Shown here: in pieces, positions 7,688 to 16,322 of the stretch
Layout of the letters: each line of letters opens with the position of its first letter
Numbering within the stretch: the first letter of the stretch is position 1
Assembly: GCA_024227565.1 (NCBI GenBank)
Contig: JAAEUE010000130.1
Location: 1-37,549 of the forward strand
Reading direction: 5' to 3'
DNA from: Alphaproteobacteria bacterium
GTDB taxonomy: Bacteria; Pseudomonadota; Alphaproteobacteria; Rhizobiales; CAJQND01
DNA length: 37,549 bases
Position numbers and translations under genes: made by a program
Notes under the pieces: generated by a model
What the model was told of the DNA's origin: nothing
Seen by the model: the letters and a program-made list of their open reading frames with translations, nothing else
The model's database searches: none

Positions 7688-8884
7688 ATGTCAGTGGAAA
7701 CACAAGACGTAGAGTCAGACGGCGCCAAAGTTCCGTTATGGAACGATCCAAAGGTTCGGGCGCTGGTATCGCAAGCGGTACTCATTGGCCTCGTGCTCTG
7801 GTTTGGCTACGAGATTGTCAACAACACATTCGTGAACTTGGAGAAGCGCAAGATCGCTTCCGGGTTCGGCTTTCTGAACACGACAGCAAGTTTCGGCATC
7901 ATCCAGACCTTGGTGCCGTACACCGAGGCCTCCAGCTATGGCCGGGTCTTTTTCGTTGGGTTGCTCAACACGTTGCTGATCGGGGGCATCGGTATCGTTG
8001 TTGCGACGATGCTTGGATTCCTCGTCGGCATCATGCGGTTGTCCAAAAACTGGGTCGTTCAAAAGGTGGCCACGGTTTATGTGGAGACCTTGCGGAACAT
8101 TCCGTTGCTGCTGCAAATTTTCTTCTGGTACTTCGGCGTCCTGAGCGCCTTGCCAAATGCCCGGAACTCCCTGGTGCTGTTTGGCGAAACGGTGTTCCTC
8201 AACAGCCGCGGCCTGTACCTGCCAAAGCCGATATTTGAAGACGGATCAGGCGCCATTTGGATCGCGCTTCTGGTCGGGATCGTTGCCGCATTCTTCGTGC
8301 GCCGATGGGCCACCAAACGCCAAGAGGCAACCGGCGAGCAGTTTCCAAAATTCTGGGCCACGGTTGGATTGGTCCTGGGACTTCCGTTCCTGGCCTACCT
8401 GCTAAGCGGCCTGCCGGTTTCCGTTGAGTATTCCACTAAGGGAACGTTCAACCTTTCCGGCGGCCTGCAGGTTATTCCAGAGTTTGTCGCTCTGCTTTTG
8501 GCCTTGTCCTTCTACACCGCGTCGTTCATCGCGGAGATTGTCCGGGCAGGTATCCTGGCTGTGAGCCACGGGCAGACCGAAGCGGCACACGCGCTTGGCA
8601 TCAAGAACTCGCACACCCTGCGGCTTGTGGTGATCCCCCAGGCGTTGCGGGTGATTATTCCGCCGCTGACGAGCCAATATCTGAACCTGACGAAAAACTC
8701 TTCACTGGCCGTTGCTATTGCCTATCCGGACCTGGTTTCGGTGTTTGCCGGCACGGTGTTGAACCAGACCGGTCAGGCGGTTGAAATTCTTCTTATGACG
8801 ATGGGCGTCTATCTCGCCATTAGTCTGATCACGTCCATGTTCATGAACTGGTACAACGCCAAAATGGCGTTGGCGGAGCGTTAA
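7688..8884 (+). CDS. aapQ: general L-amino acid ABC transporter permease
   Basis: This 398-residue inner-membrane protein matches the large permease of the Aap/Bzt type. It has an N-terminal membrane segment (AVLIGLVLWFGYEIVNN), a periplasmic stretch with LNTTASFGI, and the transmembrane domain signature VETLRNIPLLLQIFFWYFG. The EAA loop (AEIVRAGILAVSHGQTEAAHALGI, about residues 280-303) contacts the ATPase. It pairs with AapM to form the channel. The ATG lies about a dozen bases after GGGAGGGG, and the stop is three bases before aapM. Its length is typical because Aap-type permeases carry an insertion between the first and later membrane segments. Confidence 0.95.
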   Translation: MSVETQDVESDGAKVPLWNDPKVRALVSQAVLIGLVLWFGYEIVNNTFVNLEKRKIASGFGFLNTTASFGIIQTLVPYTEASSYGRVFFVGLLNTLLIGGIGIVVATMLGFLVGIMRLSKNWVVQKVATVYVETLRNIPLLLQIFFWYFGVLSALPNARNSLVLFGETVFLNSRGLYLPKPIFEDGSGAIWIALLVGIVAAFFVRRWATKRQEATGEQFPKFWATVGLVLGLPFLAYLLSGLPVSVEYSTKGTFNLSGGLQVIPEFVALLLALSFYTASFIAEIVRAGILAVSHGQTEAAHALGIKNSHTLRLVVIPQALRVIIPPLTSQYLNLTKNSSLAVAIAYPDLVSVFAGTVLNQTGQAVEILLMTMGVYLAISLITSMFMNWYNAKMALAER

Positions 8885-8887
8885 AAA

Positions 8888-10225
8888 ATGGCCGGTCAAT
8901 CTAAAATCGAGGCATACATCCGCACCGAAATGGCGCCGACCATGCCGCCGCCAGCGTCAACGGTGGGCATTGTGGGTTGGATGCGAGCCAATCTGTTTTC
9001 AGACTGGATCAACACGGTTCTCACGTTGATCGGTATGTACTTGGTCTACATCACCCTGCAGACGGTGATCGATTGGGCTTTCATTCGGGCGGTTTGGACG
9101 GGTGAAGACAACAAGGCCTGCTTGGACAAGGAAGTTGGTTTCCACGTCGGTGCCTGTTGGGCATTTGTCGGGTCCAAATTCTCCCAATTTGTCTATGGCC
9201 GTTATCCTCTCGAGGAACGCTGGCGGGTCGACATCACGTTCCTAGTGGGCGCGGTTGGCTTGGCCTGGATGATTATTGAGAACGCGCCCTACCGCAAATG
9301 GGTCGCTATCTTCATGCTCGCGCTGTTCCCGCTCATGGCGTTGATCCTTTTGACCGGCGGCAATTTCGAGCTGTCTTCAGGCTCTTGGAAGGCGTTCTCG
9401 CTGCTCAGCATTATTGCCTTGGTTGGTGTTGCATTCGTTGGGGTGCGGGCCCAGACCAAAGGCTCAGATTTCGACCTCTCGACTGCGTTGATGATACCAG
9501 CCGCCATTCTTGCCTACATATTCCTGGCCTACTTCCTCGTGGACTTCGATTTTGGAATGGCCCCTGTGGAAACCTCGCAGTGGGGCGGCCTGCTTGTCAC
9601 GCTCGTAGTGGCGATCACCGGCATTGTTGCGTCCTTGCCGATCGGCATCTTGCTGGCCCTTGGGCGCAGATCTGAAATGCCGGTCGTGCGGATGGCATCG
9701 GTTATATTCATCGAGTTCTGGCGCGGCGTTCCGCTGATCACGGTGCTCTTCATGAGCTCGGTGATGCTGCCATTGTTCCTGCCCGAAGGGGTGAACTTCG
9801 ACAAGCTGCTAAGATGCCTCATCGGCGTGGCGCTGTTCTCGGCAGCCTATATGGCCGAGGTGGTGCGCGGCGGCTTGCAGGCCATTCCCAAGGGGCAATA
9901 TGAAGGCGCGATGGCCCTTGGTTTGCCGTTCTGGAAGATGATGGGACTGATTGTTCTGCCGCAGGCTTTGAAGCTGGTGATCCCGGGGATCGTCAACACC
10001 TTCATCGGCCTGTTCAAGGACACCACGCTGGTGTTGATCATCGGCCTGTTCGATCTTCTCGGAATTATTCAGCTGAACGTTACGGCCGATGCCAAATGGT
10101 TCGCGCCGTCGGTTCACAACACAGGCTATGTCTTTGCAGGGCTGTCCTTCTGGATTTTCTGCTTCGGCATGTCTCGTTATTCGATTTACATGGAGAACAA
10201 GCTCCATACCGGACACAAAAGGTGA
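8888..10225 (+). CDS. aapM: general L-amino acid ABC transporter permease
   Basis: The 445-residue protein has several predicted membrane segments in the N-terminal half (DWINTVLTLIGMYLVYITLQ, WVAIFMLALFPLMALILL, FSLLSIIALVGVAFVGV). It then has a full permease domain with FIEFWRGVPLITVLFMSSVM and the EAA loop (AEVVRGGLQAIPKGQYEGAMALGL, around residues 320-343). The C-terminus contains GLFKDTTLVLIIGLFDLLGI, characteristic of AapM/BztC. It starts three bases after aapQ, so the two are surely one transcript, and it ends 16 bases before aapP. Nothing appears broken. Confidence 0.95.
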   Translation: MAGQSKIEAYIRTEMAPTMPPPASTVGIVGWMRANLFSDWINTVLTLIGMYLVYITLQTVIDWAFIRAVWTGEDNKACLDKEVGFHVGACWAFVGSKFSQFVYGRYPLEERWRVDITFLVGAVGLAWMIIENAPYRKWVAIFMLALFPLMALILLTGGNFELSSGSWKAFSLLSIIALVGVAFVGVRAQTKGSDFDLSTALMIPAAILAYIFLAYFLVDFDFGMAPVETSQWGGLLVTLVVAITGIVASLPIGILLALGRRSEMPVVRMASVIFIEFWRGVPLITVLFMSSVMLPLFLPEGVNFDKLLRCLIGVALFSAAYMAEVVRGGLQAIPKGQYEGAMALGLPFWKMMGLIVLPQALKLVIPGIVNTFIGLFKDTTLVLIIGLFDLLGIIQLNVTADAKWFAPSVHNTGYVFAGLSFWIFCFGMSRYSIYMENKLHTGHKR

Positions 10226-10241
10226 GTGAGGGATACTGATC

Positions 10242-11069
10242 ATGGCCAGAGCAGCGGCAAAGAAACCGGCTCCGAAAAAAGCGCCTGCCAAGAAGGCACC
10301 GGCGAAAAGAGCGCCTTCCAAGATGAAGGTGTCTGACGAGCTCGCGATTCAAATTACGGGCATGAACAAGTGGTACGGCGATTTCCACGTGCTGCGCGAC
10401 ATCAACCTGACTGTCTATGAAGGCGAACGCATTGTTGTGTGCGGACCGTCCGGTTCCGGCAAGTCCACATTGATCCGCTGCATCAACCGGCTCGAAGAGC
10501 ACCAGAAGGGCCATATCGTGGTTGACGGCATTGAGCTGACCAATGACGTGAAGAAGATCGATGAGATCCGCCGCGAAGTGGGCATGGTGTTCCAGCACTT
10601 CAACCTGTTCCCGCATCTGACCATCTTGCAGAACTGCACGCTGGCCCCGATCTGGGTGCGCAAGATGCCGAAGGCTGACGCTGAGGCGATTGCCATGGAG
10701 TATCTGACCCGGGTGAAGATCCCCGAGCAGGCCAACAAATACCCAGGCCAGCTCTCAGGCGGCCAGCAACAGCGTGTGGCCATTGCGCGGTCCTTGTGCA
10801 TGAGCCCGAAGATCATGCTGTTCGACGAGCCCACATCGGCGCTTGACCCGGAAATGATCAAGGAAGTGCTCGACGCGATGGTGGACCTTGCCCAGGAAGG
10901 CATGACCATGATTTGCGTGACCCACGAAATGGGCTTTGCCCGTCAGGTGGCCAACCGCGTGATCTTCATGGATGAGGGGCAGATCATCGAGCAGAATGAG
11001 CCTGAGGAGTTCTTCACCAATCCGAAGAGCGATCGCACCAAGCTGTTCTTGAGCCAGATCCTGCACTAG
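10242..11069 (+). CDS. aapP: general L-amino acid ABC transporter ATPase with basic N-terminal tail
   Basis: The 275-residue ATPase has Walker [10 protein letters not shown] (about 68-76), a Q-loop ([12 protein letters not shown]), the signature LSGGQQQR (about 172-179), Walker B IMLFDEPT and the switch His in CVTHEMGFA. It powers uptake with AapQM. The odd part is the first 28 residues, which are almost only Ala, Lys, Pro and Arg in short repeats ([16 protein letters not shown]) before the ABC domain begins near [11 protein letters not shown]. Family members usually start close to the ABC domain. The tail resembles low-complexity basic tails of nucleic-acid-binding proteins, but its role here is unknown. 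The ATG at 10242 is preceded by GAGGGA; an ATG just after the tail (MKVSDELAI, residue 28) is possible but lacks a good ribosome site. Confidence 0.95.
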   Translation: MARAAAKKPAPKKAPAKKAPAKRAPSKMKVSDELAIQITGMNKWYGDFHVLRDINLTVYEGERIVVCGPSGSGKSTLIRCINRLEEHQKGHIVVDGIELTNDVKKIDEIRREVGMVFQHFNLFPHLTILQNCTLAPIWVRKMPKADAEAIAMEYLTRVKIPEQANKYPGQLSGGQQQRVAIARSLCMSPKIMLFDEPTSALDPEMIKEVLDAMVDLAQEGMTMICVTHEMGFARQVANRVIFMDEGQIIEQNEPEEFFTNPKSDRTKLFLSQILH

Positions 11070-11107
11070 GCATTGTAGCCTTGCGCAAGTGACGTTGACG
11101 GGCCTGT

Positions 11108-11680
11108 CTAGAGAGACCCGTACCCAAGCACGAGATACAGCAAAAGCCCAAATCCCATCAGTCCTTGAAGAATGATGATGGCATACCAAATGTTCGGCCG
11201 CTGCTTGTGGCGGGAGTGCTTGTTGATAACTTCCATTTGCCCCTGAGATTTTTCCTGGAGCCATTTGATCTGGGAGGCCGGCATGACGAGCTTCACATTT
11301 GGCGCGCTCTGAAATTCCAACTCGTAGGACTTTGAGTTCAAATACCAGAGCTGCGTCCAGCCTTTGATCTCTGAGTAGGGAATGAACAGCGGCTTGTGGA
11401 AGAATGAGAACGGCGGCAGGATCCTGAGGGCGAGGCCCAGTTCGTGAACCCCAATCGTCAGCAGGCCGTTATAGGATTTCGACGCGAAGCCTTCGCCATA
11501 TGCGACAGCGTGTTGAAAGTGGCGCGTCTCCATGGGGCGGTTCCAGGGAGATTCGTAAAACTCACCGAGATAGCGCCAATAATGGGAATCTCTGAAGTAG
11601 ATCAGATAGAGAGCGCCACCACCGACGCTGAGGCCAATGAGCATGAGCCAGGCTTTTTCGATCATTACTGCAACTGTCAT
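11108..11680 (-). CDS. membrane protein of unknown function
   Basis: The product (190 residues from the ATG at 11680) has an N-terminal membrane segment (AWLMLIGLSVGGGALYLIYF) and one near the C-terminus (NIWYAIIILQGLMGFGLLLYLVLGYG). Between them lies a soluble domain with SYNGLLTIGVHELGLALRILPPF, KPLFIPYSEIKGWTQ and YELEFQSAPNVKLVMP, which has the look of a PH-like membrane-associated domain. I do not recognise the family with certainty. A longer form from 11716 adds 12 residues; GGCAGGTGG in front of 11680 favours the shorter one. It is convergent with aapP. Confidence 0.75.
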   Translation of the reverse strand: MTVAVMIEKAWLMLIGLSVGGGALYLIYFRDSHYWRYLGEFYESPWNRPMETRHFQHAVAYGEGFASKSYNGLLTIGVHELGLALRILPPFSFFHKPLFIPYSEIKGWTQLWYLNSKSYELEFQSAPNVKLVMPASQIKWLQEKSQGQMEVINKHSRHKQRPNIWYAIIILQGLMGFGLLLYLVLGYGSL

Positions 11681-11751
11681 AATGCCACCTGCCGTCCCCT
11701 GTTCGTGTAAGTTCATTTCAGGATGGATGGGCTGCGCCTACGAAAACACCT

Positions 11752-12343
11752 TTAAGAAATCCTGAGAGGCATAGGATTTTGCGGGGGGGGGCAGGGCCCT
11801 ACAATGGCGGAATATGGTGCCTGATACCGTCTCCCCATGTATCTGCCATGGTGAAACCTTCAGGGAAGGGGTCATCTGCCGATTCGCCGTATTCGCCGTT
11901 TGAGACTATCCAAGCACGGCCCGAGATGTTCGGGAGAACGGCGTTGTGGTCGCCGACCTGTGTGACGCCCACGATCCGCGACAGAAACCTGCTGCCAATT
12001 GTCGAACGCATGATCACTTCATCTCCGATGCCGACCTGCCCCTTGGCATGCATGACGACAAGACGAGCTGCGGTCCCGGTTCCGCAAGGCGATCGGTCAA
12101 GACGGCCGGGGGGCATGATGGTGGCATTTCTAAAGGTGCGGTCCGCCTGGCTTTCCGTGCTCGTGAACATGCAAAATTCTATCGCGTTGAACTTCGGCAC
12201 CAGAGGATGCTGAACGCTGAGTTGCCTGCGTGCTTGGGCCAGCAGTTTGTTGCCAGTTGAGACCAACTCCCGCGCAGCGCCTGGCTCAATCGAAAGCCCA
12301 AACTGCGCCGTGTCGACCAAGATGTAATAGACGCCGCCGAACG
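11752..12343. repeat. left copy of a diverged 0.59-kb direct repeat
   Basis: From TTAAGAAATCCTGAGAGGC onward this stretch aligns with 15732-16322 in the same orientation, with scattered substitutions (roughly one base in eight by eye). It contains the last part of a hydroxyproline epimerase-family gene plus about 45 bases beyond its stop. A run of nine G (11783-11791) corresponds to GGTGGGGG in the other copy. Similarity stops abruptly after GCCGAACG at 12336-12343. Confidence 0.85.
11799..12343 (-). pseudogene. 3' fragment of a proline racemase/hydroxyproline epimerase-family gene
   Basis: Read on the minus strand this encodes the last 181 or so residues of the enzyme found intact at 15778-16827, starting at GGVYYILVD and ending at the same GDGIRHHIPPL. 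The Cys of DRSPCGTGTAAR is kept but the N-terminal half, with the other active-site position, is missing. The frame runs on past 12343 into the antisense strand of a transposase remnant, so a gene finder could call a false 264-residue hybrid. The fragment has several amino-acid changes relative to the intact copy and no frameshift within it, so it broke after, or independently of, an older divergence. Confidence 0.85.
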
Positions 12344-12710
12344 GGTGCTGGCCTTCTACAATGGCCGGGGCACCGCCGAGCAACACACCAAAGAGGGCAA
12401 GTACCCGCTGAAGTGGACGCGGCTTTCCTGCATGAAGTTCGCGGCAAACGCGGTGCGCCTCCAGCTTCACGCGCTGGCCTACAACCTGGCCAACTTCCTG
12501 CGGACAGTGGTGACGCCGAAACTGATCGAGCGCTGGTCTCTGACATCCCTGCGGGAACGGCTGATCAGGACCGGCACCCGACTGATGCGCCATGGCCGCT
12601 ACGCCATCTTCCAGATGGCCGAGGTCGCCATCCCACGTGAAGTCCTCGCCGCCATCCTCGGTCTGATCAACACCCTGCGCGGACCGCCACCGGCGGCAAC
12701 GTGCATATGA
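12336..12710 (+). mobile_element. IS1380-family transposase remnant (C-terminal part)
   Basis: The plus strand encodes AERVLAFYNGRGTAEQ...KWTRLSCMKF, NAVRLQLHALAYNLANFLR, IERWSLTSLRERLI and MRHGRYAIFQMAEVAIPRE. These are typical of the C-terminal third of IS1380-type DDE transposases. The N-terminal two thirds, including most of the catalytic domain, are missing. The left end is fused to the broken epimerase gene at an eight-base stretch (GCCGAACG) that fits both sequences. I could not define a terminal inverted repeat on the right. Confidence 0.85.
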
Positions 12711-13278
12711 CCGGAACTACAGCCAAATCCGCGATATCCAACGCTCGCGGCGGGAAAGCTGTGCCCTGCGCATGGTCAAATCACTTCTCAGGTTGCCAAA
12801 ATGGCCGACTTGATAGTGCCGCGGACCAAAATGCAGCATCCAGAGCGAACCGCAGCCAAAAAAAGGCTTGGCGAACCGTTTTGGGTGCTCTTAACTTGCC
12901 GAATGGTGTTCCAAATGGGGAATTCCGGATGTATCGTGCTTGGGGCCTGTGGCCATGGGCAAGGTGGAGTTAGTGATGTTCCGGTCGGGTCAGGGTGTCC
13001 GGCCTTGAAGCGTTATTCTAAATCCCGTCTGGCGCATTTGAGCGCCGAACTCAAGGCATGCGGCACCGCGTGCCGGGCCATTTCCCGCGCTCTGGGCGAC
13101 TACTACGTGCTGCGGGAACAGGTTCGGGTGTGCCGCAAAAAAGGTTAAGTGCGCCTTCAGCGCTTCACCTCGTCCGAACGGTGCTTCAGGCCGTTTCCGG
13201 CCTGCATTCAGCGTTGTGTGGCCGATTGAAAAACGCTAAGGATGGCAAGAAATTTGCGCTATCAGGACCTTGCGCTAT
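12711..13278. other. gene-poor stretch after the transposase remnant
   Basis: Several short overlapping frames exist here but none has a ribosome site, a recognisable domain or protein-like composition throughout. I treat it as degraded mobile or flanking DNA. A short perfect hairpin (CAGGCCG-TTTC-CGGCCTG, 13187-13204) lies about 75 bases before the next gene and lacks a T-run. Confidence 0.45.
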
Positions 13279-14961
13279 ATGGCATCAGAACCCCATCCCG
13301 CTGGCCGGGCCGATCTCACCCGGGAGACCGTTGACCAGGTCATTGCTCTTCGCGAAAGCGGCAGATTGAGCGAGGCCCTGGGCGCCGTTAGAGCGCTCTT
13401 GCAAGACCATCCCAAAGCCCAGCTTCTGCACAACATCATGGGAACGATCTGCGCAGAACTTGATGAGCCGGACCAGGCGTTGGAATGTTATCGGAAGGCC
13501 CTAAAACTGCAGCCAAGTTATGCAGCGGCTCACAATAACATGGGGTATTTGTTCAAGACGATGGGCCGCTTCGACGAGGCGATTGAGGCCTATCATCGAG
13601 CTCTGAAACACTTGCCGGACTACGTGGAAGCGCATGTTAATCTTGCGCTGGCATTGATCGAGACGGGGAAGATTGAGGAGGCTGCGGCACGCTGCCGTAA
13701 GGCGCTTGAGATCAGTCCGAATAGCGCTCATGCGCATGCGGGCCTGGCCAACGCCTTGAAAGAACTGGGGCACCACGACGACGCTATCGTCAGTTTCGAG
13801 ACGGCGCTCAAATTTCGCCCCGGCCACGCAGAAACCCTCAGCAATTTGGGGCTAACCCGGTATGAACTGGGCGAGATCGAAGCTGCCAAGCAAGACTTCT
13901 CCCGCGCCTTGGCCGCCGACCCATGCCACGTGCACGCGCACTATAATCTTGCCAGAGTATCAAAGTATGCGCAGGGCGATCCTCACATATCGCAAATGAA
14001 AGCAGTTCTGGAGGATTTATCCGCCCGCTCGAAAGATAGAACATTGCTCAACTATGCGCTCGCCAAGGCGCTTGAAGATAGCGGTCAAATTGATCAGGCC
14101 TTTCAGTATTTGACTGAGGCCAACCGCCTGCGCAAGGCCGGACTGACATATTCTGCTGAGCAAGAAATGGCTTTGTTTGCGCAGATCAAGGCGGTTTTTG
14201 CGTCCGGGAAAATCGAACCTGTCCAGCCAAAACCAGATGCCGAAGGGGCGAAGCAACCGATCTTCATCGTTGGTATGCCCAGGTCAGGCACGACGCTTGT
14301 TGAACAGATTATCGCAAGCCATTCCGAAGTCTACGGCGCCGGCGAGCTCGGAATTCTAAACGCTGTTCTTTTGCCCCAGTTTGCAAAACTCGCGCCCGGT
14401 AAGACCCTGGCGGTCAATAACTACAAACTGAAATCGATTGGCCGTTCCTATGAGAAAGGGCTGAAGAAGTTTAACGTGCCCGAAGCTTTTGTTACCGACA
14501 AACTGCCGATGAACTTCATGTGGATCGGCTTCATTCGGTCAGCGCTTCCTAACGCCAAAATTGTTCATGTGACCAGAGATCCCATTGCCACATGCTGGTC
14601 CATCTACAAGCACTATTTTGCGGTGGCGGGGCTCGGCTTTGCTTATGATCAACACGACGTGGCGGAATTCTACAAGCGGTATCACGACTTGATGGGTTTT
14701 TGGCGGGAACGGTTCGCCGACGGCGTTTACGAGCTCAGCTACGAACACTTGACGGAGAACCAGGAAGCCGAAACCCGCAAGCTGATCGAATGGTGCGGCT
14801 TGGCCTGGGAGGACCAGTGCCTGGATTTCCACAAAACCCCCCGGGCAGTCTCTACGGCCAGTTCACTGCAGGTTCGTGAGGCGATGTATCAGGGCAGCTC
14901 GCAGAGCTGGACGAAGTTTGCAGCGCACCTGGGACCGCTCAAAGAGAGTTTGGCGCTTTAG
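13279..14961 (+). CDS. TPR-repeat sulfotransferase
   Basis: The 560-residue protein has about six to seven tetratricopeptide repeats in the first 270 residues (for example DQALECYRKALKLQPSYAAA, DEAIEAYHRALKHLPDYVEA, DDAIVSFETALKFRPGHAE). A PAPS-dependent sulfotransferase domain follows. Its 5'-phosphosulfate loop is PIFIVGMPRSGTTLVEQI (from residue 327) and its 3'-phosphate site is KIVHVTRDPIATCWS (from residue 427). Proteins of this design transfer sulfate from PAPS to an unknown protein, glycan or small acceptor; the TPR part probably binds the acceptor or a partner. No signal peptide is seen. The ATG at 13279 is preferred over a TTG three codons earlier; AGGA lies 11 bases upstream. It sits between an IS remnant and a truncated monooxygenase, so it may have arrived by transfer. 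Confidence 0.9.
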   Translation: MASEPHPAGRADLTRETVDQVIALRESGRLSEALGAVRALLQDHPKAQLLHNIMGTICAELDEPDQALECYRKALKLQPSYAAAHNNMGYLFKTMGRFDEAIEAYHRALKHLPDYVEAHVNLALALIETGKIEEAAARCRKALEISPNSAHAHAGLANALKELGHHDDAIVSFETALKFRPGHAETLSNLGLTRYELGEIEAAKQDFSRALAADPCHVHAHYNLARVSKYAQGDPHISQMKAVLEDLSARSKDRTLLNYALAKALEDSGQIDQAFQYLTEANRLRKAGLTYSAEQEMALFAQIKAVFASGKIEPVQPKPDAEGAKQPIFIVGMPRSGTTLVEQIIASHSEVYGAGELGILNAVLLPQFAKLAPGKTLAVNNYKLKSIGRSYEKGLKKFNVPEAFVTDKLPMNFMWIGFIRSALPNAKIVHVTRDPIATCWSIYKHYFAVAGLGFAYDQHDVAEFYKRYHDLMGFWRERFADGVYELSYEHLTENQEAETRKLIEWCGLAWEDQCLDFHKTPRAVSTASSLQVREAMYQGSSQSWTKFAAHLGPLKESLAL

Positions 14962-14988
14962 AGCATGGATCACCCTGCGCGCGGCTGT

Positions 14989-15731
14989 TCACTCGGCCAT
15001 GAAATGAGGAGCAGATTTCAAAAACCGCCCATAGCCTTCCGCATTGGGCGGTGCCAAGTTCTCAGCGATCAGATTGCGCTTTCTCACCTTGGCGCCCATG
15101 TCGGCGAGCAGCTCATCAAAATGCAGGAAATGAAACGGCGCTGAGCACAGGTCCCCATAAACCTGGGCGGCGGGGCGCTTGTTGCGCTTCCAGTCGAGCA
15201 TCATTTCAATGTTTTCGGTCATCTGGGCGCTGGTCGGTTGGTGCGCCAGCATGCCATCGGCATAGCGCACCAGCCAGTTGGCCGCCATTTTCAGCTTGTC
15301 CCGGTAGGTCTGGGGCAGGAACGGCACGCCAAGCTTCCAGCCCACGGCCAGGATGGCCACATCGGCTGGAATGGTTTCGCCGTTGGAGAGGTTGATGGCC
15401 CCAGGCGTGTAGCTGTCGAAGGTGCCTTGTATGGTCTTGATTTTGCCGTCTGCAATCAGGTCAAACAGGCCAGGCGTGACGATGGGCACGGAGCAGCTGA
15501 CGGTGTCTTCAATCGGTTGTTTGGGCCTGAGCCCGGTCTTGCCGAGCTTCAGCTGAAGGCTCAACAGGGCTTCAAGGGCGCGCCAGTTGGCCCAGATGAA
15601 CGGGGCGGCGATGGCATATTTGAACTGGTCAATGGCCGTCAGACCCCAGGCTTGAAACATGTTCTCCTGTTTACGGATGTAGAGGATGCGTTTGAAATTG
15701 ATCAACCCGCCGATGAAGTAGGGGATCCGCC
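14989..15731 (-). pseudogene. C-terminal part of a flavin-containing monooxygenase-like gene
   Basis: On the minus strand the frame is open from 15731 (RIPYFIGGLINFKRI) to the stop at 14989, about 247 residues, where flavin monooxygenases of this kind have roughly 450-500. The surviving part has TIQGTFDSYTPGAINLSNG and the DVAILAVGWKLGVPFLPQ segment that corresponds to the conserved ATG-containing motif of these enzymes. The N-terminal FAD-binding GxGxxG is absent. The reading frame meets the right copy of the direct repeat at 15732 and family-like sequence stops there. A shorter product could start at ATG 15705, but it would lack the FAD site, so I treat the gene as broken. Confidence 0.75.
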
Positions 15732-16322
15732 TTAAGAAATCCTGAGAGGCGTAGAATTTTGCGGTGGGGGCAGGGCCCTACAATGGCGGAATATGGTGCC
15801 TGATACCGTCTCCCCATGTATCTGCCATGGTGAAACCTTCAGGGAAGGGGTCGTCTGAGGATACGCCGTATTCGCCGTTGGAGAAAATCCACGCTCGGCC
15901 CGAGATGTTTGGCAGCACGGCGTTGTGGTCGCCGACCTGTGTAACCCCCACGATGCGCGAGAGGAAACGGCTGCCAATTGTCGAACGCATGATCACTTCA
16001 TCACCAATGCCAACCTGCCCTTTGGCATGCATCACCGCAAGACGGGCAGCGGTTCCGGTTCCACATGGCGATCGGTCAAGACGGCCGGGAGGCATGATGG
16101 TGGCATTCCTGAATATGCGGTCTGCCGGACTTTCGGTGCTTGTGAGCATGCAAAACTCGATCGCGTTGAACTCCGGCACCAGAGGGTGCTGAACGCTGAG
16201 TTGCCGGCGTGCTTCTGCCAGCAACCTGTTACCGGTCGAGACCAAAGCCTGCGCAGCGCCAGGTTCAATCGAAAGCCCAAACTGTGCTGCATCGACCAAG
16301 ATGTAATAGACACCGCCGAACG
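15732..16322. repeat. right copy of the diverged 0.59-kb direct repeat
   Basis: This is the partner of 11752-12343, in the same orientation. It begins TTAAGAAATCCTGAGAGGC at the truncated edge of the monooxygenase. It includes the 3' half of the intact epimerase-family gene, which here continues past the point where the left copy stops. Confidence 0.85.

Noticed and set aside
11070..11107. Possible terminator between aapP and the convergent membrane gene
   Set aside because: The inverted segment (ACGGG...CCCGT) needs a four-base bulge and has no T-run.
11799..12593. A 264-codon minus-strand frame that seems to be a complete gene
   Set aside because: Only the last 181 codons are enzyme-like; the first part is the antisense of the IS1380 transposase remnant, so it is a fusion artefact.
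12801..13148. A 115-codon plus-strand frame after the transposase remnant
   Set aside because: No ribosome site, no domain, and odd composition; overlapping frames look equally good or bad.
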